DNA of 64,000 nucleotides from Maribacter vaceletii. Lineage in GTDB: Bacteria; Bacteroidota; Bacteroidia; Flavobacteriales; Flavobacteriaceae. The position numbers and the translations under genes were made by a program. Under the pieces are notes generated by a model. The model made no database searches and was not told where the DNA came from. It saw nothing but the letters and a program-made list of their open reading frames with translations. The stretch spans positions 558,001-622,000 of the forward strand of contig NZ_RBIQ01000008.1 of the NCBI RefSeq assembly GCF_003634105.1, in the 5' to 3' direction. Positions 55,714 to 64,000 of this stretch are shown here, piece by piece. How positions within the stretch are numbered: position 1 is the first letter of the stretch; every line of letters begins with the position of its first letter.

Positions 55714-56601
55714 ATGAAAAATATTGCTGTTATTGGAGCTGGAACAATGGGTAATGGTATTGCTCACGTATTTGCTCAAAACAATTTTAAGGTTAATCTT
55801 ATAGATATATCTGAAGCATCTTTAGAAAAAGGTATTACTACAATTACTAAAAATTTAGACCGTCTTATTTCTAAAGAAAAAATAACGGAAGATGTTAAAA
55901 CTAACACTTTAGCAAATATCACTACATATTCTTCTATCCCTAATGGTGTTAAAAACAAAGATTTAGTTGTTGAAGCTGCTACAGAAAGAACCGATTTAAA
56001 ACTAAAAATATTTAAAGAATTAGATGAAATTTGCCAAGAAAATACTATTCTAGCAACAAATACTTCCTCTATTTCTATTACTAAAATTGCTGCTGTTACG
56101 AATAGACCAGATAAGGTTATAGGAATGCATTTTATGAACCCTGTTCCTATTATGAAGTTGGTAGAAATTATAAGAGGTTATAGCACATCTAATGAGACTA
56201 CAGATGCTATAATGAATTTATCTCTTCAATTAGGAAAAACACCAACCGAGGTTAATGATTATCCTGGTTTTGTTGCTAATCGTATTTTAATGCCTATGCT
56301 AAATGAAGCCATAGAAACCTTATACAACGGAGTTGCTGGGGTTTCTGAGATTGATACGGTTATGAAGTTAGGTATGGCACACCCTATGGGACCTTTACAA
56401 TTAGCAGATTTTATAGGCTTGGATGTATGTTTGTCTATTCTAAATGTACTTTATGATGGATTTAAAAACCCAAAATATGCTCCTTGCCCTCTTTTAGTAA
56501 ATATGGTAATGGCAGGTAAACTAGGCGTTAAATCTGGAGAAGGTTTCTATGATTATTCTGAATCCAAAAAAGCAGAAAAAATAGCTAAGCAATTTTCTTA
56601 A
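55714..56601 (+). CDS. 3-hydroxybutyryl-CoA dehydrogenase family protein
   Basis: This 295-residue enzyme oxidises (S)-3-hydroxyacyl-CoA with NAD. Features are the Rossmann loop VIGAGTMGNGIAHVFA, the motif GMHFMNPVPIMKLVEII with the catalytic His, and the C-terminal domain with DYPGFVANRILMP. It is a single-domain type with no crotonase part. It lies between a Gfo/Idh oxidoreductase and yggS, with small gaps on both sides. Confidence 0.92.
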   Translation: MKNIAVIGAGTMGNGIAHVFAQNNFKVNLIDISEASLEKGITTITKNLDRLISKEKITEDVKTNTLANITTYSSIPNGVKNKDLVVEAATERTDLKLKIFKELDEICQENTILATNTSSISITKIAAVTNRPDKVIGMHFMNPVPIMKLVEIIRGYSTSNETTDAIMNLSLQLGKTPTEVNDYPGFVANRILMPMLNEAIETLYNGVAGVSEIDTVMKLGMAHPMGPLQLADFIGLDVCLSILNVLYDGFKNPKYAPCPLLVNMVMAGKLGVKSGEGFYDYSESKKAEKIAKQFS

Positions 56602-56618
56602 AATAGTATTCCACCTTT

Positions 56619-57278
56619 ATGTCTATAAAGCAAAATTTACAGCAAATAAAAGACACATTACCTAGTAATGTTACATTAGTCGCAGTTTCTAAAACAAAAC
56701 CTGTTACCGATTTACAAGAAGCTTATAATGCTGGTCAACGCATTTTTGGGGAAAACAAGATTCAGGAAATGGTGCAAAAATGGGAAACGCTTCCTAAAGA
56801 CATAGAATGGCATATGATTGGACATGTACAGCGCAATAAAGTTAAGTACATGGCCGAGTTTATTTCTTTAATTCATGGTGTAGATAGTTTAAAACTCCTT
56901 ACCGAAATTAATAAGCAAGCTGCAAAACACAATAGAATAATTTCTTGCCTATTACAAATTCATATTGCAACCGAAGAAACTAAATTTGGGTTAAATGAAG
57001 AAGAGTTAATAACACTCCTTACATCTGAAGACTTTAAAAATTTAAAAAACATAGAGATAAAGGGACTCATGGGAATGGCAACTTTTACAAGTAACAAAAA
57101 CCAAATCAAAAAAGAGTTTAGTTCTTTAAAGTCTATTTATAATAATACAAAAGAGACCATTCCATCTATTTCTATTATATCTATGGGTATGAGTGGAGAT
57201 TACCAAATAGCAGTAGAAGAAGGCAGTACCATGGTAAGAATAGGTAGTAGTATTTTTGGAGTTAGAAATTATAAGTAA
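56619..57278 (+). CDS. YggS family PLP homeostasis protein
   Basis: This 219-residue protein binds PLP and helps keep cofactor and amino-acid pools in balance. The PLP lysine is in VAVSKTKPV, with FGENKIQEMVQKWE, WHMIGHVQRNKVKY and SMGMSGDYQIAVEEGSTMVRIGSSIFG (read in two parts). The family is single-domain TIM barrel with no known catalytic reaction. It is in the middle of the + strand run. Confidence 0.93.
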   Translation: MSIKQNLQQIKDTLPSNVTLVAVSKTKPVTDLQEAYNAGQRIFGENKIQEMVQKWETLPKDIEWHMIGHVQRNKVKYMAEFISLIHGVDSLKLLTEINKQAAKHNRIISCLLQIHIATEETKFGLNEEELITLLTSEDFKNLKNIEIKGLMGMATFTSNKNQIKKEFSSLKSIYNNTKETIPSISIISMGMSGDYQIAVEEGSTMVRIGSSIFGVRNYK

Positions 57279-57306
57279 CACCAAACTCGCCTAAAAAAGC
57301 AAATTA

Positions 57307-58674
57307 ATGTACGTAATACTTGATATAGAAACTACAGGAGGAAAATACAATGAAGAAGGTATTACAGAAATTGCTATTCATAAGTTTGATGGGCACAAGG
57401 TAATAGATACTTTTATTAGCTTAGTTAATCCTGAAAAAGAAATACAGCCCTTTGTGGTTAAGCTTACTGGAATAAATAATAAAATGCTACGTACAGCGCC
57501 TAAATTTTACGAGGTAGCTAAACGTATTATAGAAATTACTGAAAACACTGTTTTAGTAGCACACAATGCTCAGTTTGATTATAGAATTTTAAGAACTGAA
57601 TTTAAAAGACTAGGATATAATTTTGAAAGAAAAACCTTGTGCACGGTGGAACTTTCTAAAAGGCTATTACCAGACGCAGAATCTTATAGTTTAGGAAAAT
57701 TAGTTAGGTCCTTAGGAATACCTGTTAGTGATAGACATAGAGCTAATGGAGATGCCTTAGCAACAGTAAAACTATTTAAGTTACTACTAGCAAAAGATAC
57801 GGATAAAGAAATTCTTAAAACGGTAATAAGAAAAGAAACCCATGGAGAACTTTCAGAAAAACAATTGCACATTATAGAAGACTTGCCTTCTGAGACTGGT
57901 GTTTATTACATGCATAATAAAGACGGAGAAATTCATTTCTTAGGCCACAGCAAAAACATAAAAAAAAGGGTCAATGACCATTTTACAAAAAGAGGAGATA
58001 GAGCTCGTAAACTTCAGAAAGAAACAAAAAAAGTAACTTACGAAAAAACAGGAAATGAGCTAATAGCTCTCTTAAAAGAGTTAGAAGAGCAAAACAAAAC
58101 AAAACCCAAGTACAACAATAAGAATAAAGCAAAAATATATTCTCATGCTGTTTATCAAGGAGAAACAAAAGAAGGCTATATTAGTTTTAATGCAAGTCAT
58201 ATATCTGGCAATAGACCTAACCTTACAACCTTTAACAGTATTCATGGCGCTAAAAACTTTATTTATAAAATAAATGAAGAATTTAATTTATGTGATAAAA
58301 TAAATGGAGTCTCAGAAGCTAAAAAAAACTGTTCTAAATACAATGAAAATAAATGTAATGGTGCCTGCATAGAAAAAGAATCTTTTACAGAGTATAACCA
58401 AAGAGCATTAAAAGCTATTACCAAATATAGTCTTGCTAACAAAAGCATAATTATTATTGACAAAGGAAGAGAAATTGGAGAATATAGCGCTATTTTAATA
58501 AAAGATGGTATTTTTATAGGGTTAGGATTTTACGACTTAAATTTTCAAATAAATAATTTAAATATATTAGAATCTATTATAACACCAATGAATGGTGGAA
58601 AAAATGCCATACATTTAATTGAAACTTACCTTAGAAAAAAGAGAGTTGTAAAGATTATAGAATTGAACAATTAA
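57307..58674 (+). CDS. DEDDh exonuclease fused to a GIY-YIG nuclease-like domain
   Basis: This 455-residue protein has an N-terminal 3'-5' exonuclease (ExoI DIETTG, ExoII HNAQFDYR, ExoIII HRANGDA; about 1-165). A UvrC/Cho-like GIY-YIG domain follows (about 195-275), with GVYYM and HFLGHSKNIKKRV, so YIG is FLG but the catalytic Arg is kept. The C-terminal third has a cysteine cluster (CSKYNENKCNGAC) and is like UvrC. This architecture suits nucleotide-excision repair or proofreading. It is next to the K+ channel gene with a three-base gap. Confidence 0.9.
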   Translation: MYVILDIETTGGKYNEEGITEIAIHKFDGHKVIDTFISLVNPEKEIQPFVVKLTGINNKMLRTAPKFYEVAKRIIEITENTVLVAHNAQFDYRILRTEFKRLGYNFERKTLCTVELSKRLLPDAESYSLGKLVRSLGIPVSDRHRANGDALATVKLFKLLLAKDTDKEILKTVIRKETHGELSEKQLHIIEDLPSETGVYYMHNKDGEIHFLGHSKNIKKRVNDHFTKRGDRARKLQKETKKVTYEKTGNELIALLKELEEQNKTKPKYNNKNKAKIYSHAVYQGETKEGYISFNASHISGNRPNLTTFNSIHGAKNFIYKINEEFNLCDKINGVSEAKKNCSKYNENKCNGACIEKESFTEYNQRALKAITKYSLANKSIIIIDKGREIGEYSAILIKDGIFIGLGFYDLNFQINNLNILESIITPMNGGKNAIHLIETYLRKKRVVKIIELNN

Positions 58675-58677
58675 ATT

Positions 58678-59532
58678 TTGAACACAAAGAGAACTAATAC
58701 CAATTGGAAGAATAAAATTCATGAAATTATTTATGAAGCAGACACTCCTATGGGTAAATGGTTTGATATTGTTCTTTTTGTTCTAATAATAATAAGCGTA
58801 ATACTAGTAATGCTAGAAAGTGTAAAAGAGATTGATGCTAAGTATCATGATGCACTTTATGCATTTGAATGGGTTGTTACTATTTTTTTTAGCATAGAAT
58901 ATGTTTTAAGAATTATAAGTATAAAAAAACCATTTAAATATATTTTTAGCTTTTATGGTATTATAGATTTTGTTTCTACAATTCCATTATACATTTCTTA
59001 CTTTTTTGCTGGCTCTCAAATATTTTTAGCTGTAAGAGCTTTACGACTGTTACGTGTTTTTAGAATATTAAAACTCGTAAAATTTATTGGGGAAGCATCA
59101 GAACTAACTAGAGCATTAAAAGCCAGTAGAGCAAAAATTGCTGTTTTTATATATGTAGTAATCATTCTATCTATAATAATGGGTACTCTTATGTACTATA
59201 TTGAAAGTGATGATACTGGATTTACAAGCATACCCAGAAGTATTTATTGGACTATCGTTACCTTAACCACTGTAGGATATGGAGATATTGCTCCGCAAAC
59301 ACATTGGGGGCAGTTTATAGCAACTTTAATTATGATTTTAGGTTATGGTATTATTGCTGTTCCTACTGGTATTGTAACTACTGAGTTTGCTAAAAATAAT
59401 AAGCAGAAAGGTAATGCAGCTGATAATGGCACTAATTTTGTACACATGAACACGCAATGTTGCCCAAGTTGCTCTGCAGAAGGCCACAGAGACAATGCTA
59501 AACATTGTTACAATTGTGGAGGAACCTTATAA
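58678..59532 (+). CDS. Voltage-gated K+ channel with C-terminal zinc ribbon
   Basis: This 284-residue membrane protein has six transmembrane segments. S4 carries repeated Arg (RALRLLRVFRILKL), and the selectivity filter is TVGYGD (about 198-203). After S6 comes a cytoplasmic zinc ribbon with CCPSCSAEG and HCYNCGG at the very end. The TTG start at 58678 is chosen because no in-frame ATG gives the complete N-terminus. The stop overlaps the miaA start by one base. Potassium is inferred from the filter; the zinc ribbon may regulate opening. Confidence 0.88.
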   Translation: MNTKRTNTNWKNKIHEIIYEADTPMGKWFDIVLFVLIIISVILVMLESVKEIDAKYHDALYAFEWVVTIFFSIEYVLRIISIKKPFKYIFSFYGIIDFVSTIPLYISYFFAGSQIFLAVRALRLLRVFRILKLVKFIGEASELTRALKASRAKIAVFIYVVIILSIIMGTLMYYIESDDTGFTSIPRSIYWTIVTLTTVGYGDIAPQTHWGQFIATLIMILGYGIIAVPTGIVTTEFAKNNKQKGNAADNGTNFVHMNTQCCPSCSAEGHRDNAKHCYNCGGTL

Positions 59533-60452
59533 TGAAAAACACCATTATCTCTGTTGTAGGTCCTACAGCTATAGGAAAAACCAAACTTGCAATTAAAATT
59601 GCCCAACATTTTAATACTGAAATTGTGTCTGCAGACTCAAGACAATTTTTTAAAGAAATGCGTATTGGAACGGCTGTTCCTACAAAAGAAGAATTACAAG
59701 CAGCCAAACACCATTTTATACAGAATAAAAGTATTGAAGAACCTTATTCTGTAGGAGATTTTGAAAAAGAAGCTCTTGCATGTATTAACAATCTTCATAA
59801 ACAACATTCTATTGTTATTCTTGTTGGCGGTAGCGGATTGTATGTAGATGCCGTAACCAAAGGTTTTGATAAATTTCCTAAAATTGCACCTGAAATTAGA
59901 GAAAAACTAAATAACACTTTAATAAACGATGGTATTATCCCTCTCCAAGAACAACTAAAACTGTTAGACCCAAAATACTATGCTGTCGTAGATACAGAAA
60001 ACCCACATAGAGTCATAAGGGCTTTAGAGGTTTGTATTGGTTCTGGTAAACCCTATTCTTCTTTTATCACAGATAAGAAGATAAATAGACCCTTTAATAT
60101 AATTACGGTAGGAATTACAGCGGATAGAGAAATAATATATGAGCGCATAAACCAGCGTGTAGATATTATGCTAAAAGAGGGGCTTTTAGAAGAAGTAAAA
60201 TCTCTAGAAAATAAAAAACACTTAAATGCATTAAATACAGTAGGCTACAAAGAGCTCTTTAATTATTTAAATGGGGAGTGGACGTTAGAATTTGCTATTT
60301 CTGAAATTAAAAAAAATACCCGCCGGTTTGCCAAAAGACAACAAACTTGGTTTAAAAAGAATGAGGATACTCTTTGGGTAGATTATGAGTATGATTGGAA
60401 GCAATTATCAAGCATATTAGAAATTCATGTAAAAGAAAAAGCATCTAAATAG
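59532..60452 (+). CDS. miaA: tRNA dimethylallyltransferase
   Basis: This 306-residue enzyme adds a dimethylallyl group to A37 of tRNAs that read codons starting with U. Features are the P-loop VGPTAIGKT, SADSRQFFKEM, GGSGLYVDAV and TVGYKELFNYL. The start is ATG 59532, which overlaps the channel stop (TAATG); the longer frame from 59505 is rejected. The last five codons form the left arm of the terminator. Confidence 0.95.
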   Translation: MKNTIISVVGPTAIGKTKLAIKIAQHFNTEIVSADSRQFFKEMRIGTAVPTKEELQAAKHHFIQNKSIEEPYSVGDFEKEALACINNLHKQHSIVILVGGSGLYVDAVTKGFDKFPKIAPEIREKLNNTLINDGIIPLQEQLKLLDPKYYAVVDTENPHRVIRALEVCIGSGKPYSSFITDKKINRPFNIITVGITADREIIYERINQRVDIMLKEGLLEEVKSLENKKHLNALNTVGYKELFNYLNGEWTLEFAISEIKKNTRRFAKRQQTWFKKNEDTLWVDYEYDWKQLSSILEIHVKEKASK

Positions 60453-60470
60453 TTATTTAGATGCTTTTTC
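60435..60470. terminator. Terminator partly inside the miaA coding end
   Basis: A 16-base stem (GAAAAAGCATCTAAAT and its complement) encloses a 4-base loop that contains the last base of the miaA stop region. It works for miaA and for the convergent rprY. Confidence 0.88.
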
Positions 60471-60490
60471 TTTAAATATGCAAACAACAA

Positions 60491-61201
60491 CTATTCTGCT
60501 GTCTTAACTACTAATCTAAATCCTTCTCCGTGAATGTTTAAAATCTCTACAGAATCATCCTTTTTCAAGTACTTTCTAAGTTTTGCTATATAAACGTCCA
60601 TACTTCTAGATGTAAAATAATTATCATCTCTCCAAATTTTTGTAAGCGCTAATTCTCTAGGCATTAAATCATTCTCATGTAAAGCTAAAAGACGTAATAA
60701 CTCATTTTCCTTAGGCGAAAGTTTTACAGCCTCTTCTTCTCCAAATTTTAAAAATCTAAGTTTAGAGTTTAAATGAAAACCACCTATTACAAATTCAAAC
60801 TTTCTACTATCTGCTAGAGTATTAGATGTTTTCCTTTGAAGTATTGCTTTAAGCTTCATTAAAAGTACTTCAGAATCAAAAGGTTTATTTAAATAATCAT
60901 CTGCACCAGCTTTATATCCTTTTAAAACATCTTCCTTCATTGTTTTAGCTGTTAAGAAAACAATAGGAACATTCTCGTTCTTTTCTCTAATTTCTTTTGC
61001 TAAAGTATAGCCATCTTTATAAGGCATCATTACATCTAAAATACAAACGTCATAATTGTCCTTTTTAAACTTCTCAAAACCTTCCATACCGTTTTTAGCA
61101 AGAGTAACATCAAAGTTATTCATTGCTAAGTAATCTTTTAAAACAATACCAAAATTTGGATCATCTTCTACTAATAATATTTTTTTTTCTACTGTCTCCA
61201 T
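60491..61201 (-). CDS. rprY: OmpR-type response regulator RprY
   Basis: This 236-residue regulator has a receiver with phospho-Asp in CILDVMMPYKDG, the conserved Lys in LNKPFDSE and a winged-helix DNA-binding domain (LSPKENELLRLLALHEN, RSMDVYIAKLRKYL). It is the partner of RprX, six bases upstream. In Bacteroides the RprXY pair affects envelope and stress genes. The winged helix and the order of genes match that pair. Confidence 0.9.
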   Translation of the reverse strand: METVEKKILLVEDDPNFGIVLKDYLAMNNFDVTLAKNGMEGFEKFKKDNYDVCILDVMMPYKDGYTLAKEIREKNENVPIVFLTAKTMKEDVLKGYKAGADDYLNKPFDSEVLLMKLKAILQRKTSNTLADSRKFEFVIGGFHLNSKLRFLKFGEEEAVKLSPKENELLRLLALHENDLMPRELALTKIWRDDNYFTSRSMDVYIAKLRKYLKKDDSVEILNIHGEGFRLVVKTAE

Positions 61202-61207
61202 ATTATT

Positions 61208-62788
61208 TTAAATTAACGGTAACTTTATATAGAAAGTACTTCCTTTTCCTTTTTCACTTTCTGCATAAACCTCACCTTGGTGATCATCTATTATTTTTTT
61301 AACATAAGAAAGCCCTAAACCGTGCCCTTTTACATTATGAATGTCTCCTGTGTGTTCTCTATAAAATTTTTCGAACACTTTTTTTAATACCGCCTTGCTC
61401 ATTCCTGAGCCTTGGTCTTTTATTTTTATTATTATATTACTCTTTGCAATTTCTGTATATACATCAATCTTTGGTGCTTCTACCGAGTATTTAATTGCAT
61501 TATCTAAAACATTTACAACTACATTGGTAAAATGCATTTCATTAGCTAACACATCTTTCCTTTGTGCCTCTAAATGTGTATTTATATAACCTCCCCTATC
61601 TTCTACAATTAGTTCTACATGCGCTATTGCATCTTCTATTATGTCGTGTACATCTACCCTATCCTTACTAATATCTAGTTGATTTTTTTCTAACTTAGAT
61701 ATTCGTAATACATTTTCTACTTGCGCGTGCATACGTTTATTTTCATCTCGTATCATTTGCAAATACCGCATTACCTTTTCTTTATCTTCTATTATTTTAG
61801 GATTCTTAATAGCTTCTACTGCCAAATTAATAGTTGCAATGGGCGTTTTAAACTCATGCGTCATATTATTTATAAAATCTGTCTTAATTTCAGATATTTG
61901 CTTCTGTTGTATTAACTGATATATAGCTCCTGCATAAGCAAGAACAATAATTAGTGTAAATAGCAAAGACAAACCTGCCATTCCTAAAATAGACTGTATT
62001 AAAAACCTTTTTTTCTTCGGAAAATTAATAAGCAAGGAAAAATTAGAATTTCCTTCTAAATCTTTAAAAATAGGCGACTGATAAATATTTGTTTTGGTAT
62101 ACTTAAATTTTTTAGATTTTACTTTTGTTGGCAAACCTTTACTATATACTCCGTATTCAAAATCTACATTTAATCCTCTATTTTTTAATTCACGGTCTAA
62201 CAACAACTCTATTTCCTGTGTAGAAACTCTTCTATGAATAGGTACTTTTTTAGCATATTCGCTAAAAACATCTTCCATTTGTGCTCTTTCTATTGCAGAT
62301 AAGCCCCCTATTTTTTCAAATTTCTGTACTGCATTTAATTCGTATTGTTTGCCATCTAGACCAACATTTTCTTTATAAATTGCGGTGGTACGCTTACTTG
62401 TATAGTTTTTAATTGTTGTTACGGTGTCTATACTTCCATTGTCAAAGAACGTAGATGCTATATTATAATCTTCTTCTAAGATACCATGCGAATACATGCG
62501 TATCTCATTAGAATTTATATCTCTATCTATAAAAAAGAAATTTCTTAAATGAGAACTCTTAGGTTTCCCTATACTATCTCTAAGGTTAAAATACCTATCA
62601 AAATAATTTCTTGTTTCTCTACTTGCTATTTTATTTGTAACATTATTAAGAGCTTCCGACACTGTATTGGAGAATTGTTCTTCCTTATCTTCTACAGATT
62701 GTTTAATCCAAAAGATTTGAACAAAAATAATTCCAACAAGTGAGAGGCTCATTAAAACAACTAAAATAACAAACAACCTCTTATTCAT
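61208..62788 (-). CDS. rprX: Sensor histidine kinase RprX
   Basis: This 526-residue kinase has a first membrane helix (LFVILVVLMSLSLVGIIFVQ), a periplasmic domain of about 230 residues and a second helix (about 270-290). HisKA with the phospho-His motif NMTHEFKTPIAT and an HATPase end (NAIKYS, GSGMSK, GHGLGLSYVKKI) follow. It phosphorylates RprY. The wide spacing upstream (80 bases) and the tight spacing to rprY suggest a two-gene unit. Confidence 0.9.
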   Translation of the reverse strand: MNKRLFVILVVLMSLSLVGIIFVQIFWIKQSVEDKEEQFSNTVSEALNNVTNKIASRETRNYFDRYFNLRDSIGKPKSSHLRNFFFIDRDINSNEIRMYSHGILEEDYNIASTFFDNGSIDTVTTIKNYTSKRTTAIYKENVGLDGKQYELNAVQKFEKIGGLSAIERAQMEDVFSEYAKKVPIHRRVSTQEIELLLDRELKNRGLNVDFEYGVYSKGLPTKVKSKKFKYTKTNIYQSPIFKDLEGNSNFSLLINFPKKKRFLIQSILGMAGLSLLFTLIIVLAYAGAIYQLIQQKQISEIKTDFINNMTHEFKTPIATINLAVEAIKNPKIIEDKEKVMRYLQMIRDENKRMHAQVENVLRISKLEKNQLDISKDRVDVHDIIEDAIAHVELIVEDRGGYINTHLEAQRKDVLANEMHFTNVVVNVLDNAIKYSVEAPKIDVYTEIAKSNIIIKIKDQGSGMSKAVLKKVFEKFYREHTGDIHNVKGHGLGLSYVKKIIDDHQGEVYAESEKGKGSTFYIKLPLI

Positions 62789-62868
62789 TCTTTGTAAAAT
62801 TAAGATTTAACCTATAGAAAATTGCACCTTTAACCTAACCTTAACAAAAATGTTAAAATCTCACTAGG

Positions 62869-63453
62869 CTAGCTATATGCAAGCAGAGACTTATGTAATG
62901 CTTCTACTTTTTCTTCCGTATCTTTAATATCAATATTCTCTATAACAAAATTTGCCTTTGCTATTTTTTCTTTATCACTTAATTGATTATTAATACGAGC
63001 CAAAATAGCTTCTTTATTTGTAGCATCTCTATGCAAAACTCGTTCTACTCTAACTTCTTCCGGAGCTGTAACTAAAATTACAGCGTCATATAATGAAGAG
63101 GCATTGTTTTCATATAAAAGTGCTGTTTCCTGGATTACGTATGAAGTATTTTGTATACTTACCCACTGCAAAAAATTTTCTCGAACAGCTGGATGCACTA
63201 TAGCGTTAAGTTTTTGTAATAATTCTTTGTCTTTAAAAACTTTTCCAGCAATATAAGGTCTATTTAATTTTGACTCTTTATAGGATTCTTCTCCAAGTAA
63301 TGTTTTTATTTCTTTAATTAAAATCTTAGAGGTATTCATTAAAATTTTAGCCTCCCTATCTGAATTATAAACAGGAACGCCCAACGCTATAAATAAGTTT
63401 GCCACAGTAGTTTTTCCACTACCAATACCCCCTGTTAAACCAATTATTTTCAT
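62869..63453 (-). CDS. coaE: Dephospho-CoA kinase
   Basis: This 194-residue enzyme phosphorylates dephospho-CoA, the last step of CoA synthesis. Features are the P-loop GLTGGIGSGKTTVA, an Asp of SDREAK for binding, and RVERVLHRD near the lid. Its ATG overlaps the stop of the ybbR-like gene (ATGA), so the two are translated together. The upstream panB in this window is part of the same pathway but not linked. Confidence 0.95.
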   Translation of the reverse strand: MKIIGLTGGIGSGKTTVANLFIALGVPVYNSDREAKILMNTSKILIKEIKTLLGEESYKESKLNRPYIAGKVFKDKELLQKLNAIVHPAVRENFLQWVSIQNTSYVIQETALLYENNASSLYDAVILVTAPEEVRVERVLHRDATNKEAILARINNQLSDKEKIAKANFVIENIDIKDTEEKVEALHKSLLAYS

Positions 63454-64000
63454 TGTTTGCTAATAATATAGGTTACTTTTTTTTCTAAAAGAGTTGCACT
63501 ATAAACTTCGTTTGGTGTACTAGTAACTTTAAGTGACACTTTTTCTTTGCCTTGTAGCATATTATTGTAATTTGCTGTTACAACAAAATCTTCTTTTGCT
63601 ATTTTTTTTAATACTTCTAGTTTTGCTTTACACAAAATTTTAACTCTGTCTGGGAAAATCTTTACTATAGTATCCTTTGGTAAGTTAATAACTCTAATAG
63701 GAATATTATTTATTATTTTTTCTGAAAAACGAGAAACATTTCCTTTTACAATAACGTTCTCTACACTATAGGTTGTGTTTTTAAATGATTTAGGAGTAAT
63801 TATTTTGATAGTTTTAGAAAAATCTTCCCCAATATTAGATAGTTCAAGTAAGACTGTTTTTAAACTCTCTAAAGTGTCTATTTTATTTTCTGGGCCAGTA
63901 ACCTCAATAGTACTGGGTTCTAAAACAATTGCACCATCTAGCATACAATTTTTCTGAAGTGTAAGCTTTATATTAGCATTTATAGATACAGGTTTTGTTA
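63450..64000 (-). CDS. YbbR-like domain protein (5' end outside the window)
   Basis: The frame is open to the right edge, so at least 183 residues are visible and the start lies beyond 64000. Repeated YbbR units are seen, such as VSINANIKLTLQKN, VLEPSTIEVTGPE, VKIFPDRVKIL and NEVYSATLLEKKVTYI. In some bacteria the YbbR protein activates the di-adenylate cyclase DacA. No cyclase is visible here. It is translationally coupled to coaE. Confidence 0.8.
   Translation of the reverse strand, partial: TKPVSINANIKLTLQKNCMLDGAIVLEPSTIEVTGPENKIDTLESLKTVLLELSNIGEDFSKTIKIITPKSFKNTTYSVENVIVKGNVSRFSEKIINNIPIRVINLPKDTIVKIFPDRVKILCKAKLEVLKKIAKEDFVVTANYNNMLQGKEKVSLKVTSTPNEVYSATLLEKKVTYIISKQ

Noticed and set aside
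59505-59531. Longer miaA start at 59505
   Set aside because: It adds nine residues not seen in the family and overlaps the channel zinc ribbon. ATG 59532 begins right at the P-loop strand.
1-64000. CRISPR arrays, insertion sequences, prophage, tRNA and rRNA genes
   Set aside because: I looked for regular repeats, transposase or integrase motifs and cloverleaf patterns between genes and saw none. A covariance-model scan could still find a tRNA I missed.

Overview
This 64 kb window is chromosomal DNA from a member of the Flavobacteriaceae (phylum Bacteroidota). The DNA is very AT-rich. The gene content is typical of the family: RprX/RprY, a PorP/SprF-type outer-membrane protein, a YtxJ bacillithiol-linked protein, TonB-receptor and OmpA family proteins, and many lipoproteins. 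Most promoters that can be recognised carry the Bacteroidota -7 box TAnnTTTG, and starts mostly lack Shine-Dalgarno sequences. At least seven exported proteins have Gln right after the predicted signal-peptidase site, and a glutaminyl cyclase lipoprotein is also encoded here. The genus cannot be fixed from the sequence alone. I see no prophage, insertion sequence, CRISPR array, rRNA or tRNA; the one structural RNA is the SRP RNA at 36.64-36.74 kb.

Layout. 0-9.98 kb: end of a half-helicase, an acetyltransferase-like protein, a pair of PLP enzymes that may make the head group and backbone of sulfonolipids (cysteate synthase-like plus serine-palmitoyltransferase-like), oligopeptidase B, YbaB, a thioredoxin-like protein, an OmpA protein and threonine aldolase. 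10.1-16.7 kb: prfB with a programmed +1 frameshift, arsC, a Gly/Tyr-rich exported protein coupled to a TonB-type receptor, and dnaK. 16.9-20.6 kb: umuDC, in which the UmuD-like protein has lost its protease dyad, and serine deaminase. 20.7-24.2 kb: panB-lspA-rluA-like cluster, a DUF4252 lipoprotein and a DMT exporter. 24.2-34.2 kb: a helical-repeat protein, leuAB, pheT, a fasciclin protein, an orphan lipoprotein and an ABC-F ATPase with one dead ATP site. 34.4-39.8 kb: lipoproteins, an SDR reductase, SRP RNA, glutaminyl cyclase, thioesterase and a beta-helix lipoprotein.

40-44.8 kb is the most unusual part: a LytTR protein with a degenerate receiver, a 50-residue exported acidic peptide with its own terminator, a TPR sensor kinase and its response regulator, then an unrecognised protein. 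This looks like a possible peptide-sensing locus.

44.9-64 kb: glyA, ytxJ, clpB, a TetR regulator, a PorP/SprF protein fused to a coiled coil and a SPOR-like end, a phosphatase lipoprotein, a lipoprotein gene broken at an A8 tract, smpB, pcm, a six-gene + strand run (Gfo/Idh oxidoreductase, hydroxyacyl-CoA dehydrogenase, YggS, exonuclease/GIY-YIG, K+ channel, miaA), then rprXY, coaE and a ybbR-like gene running off the right edge.
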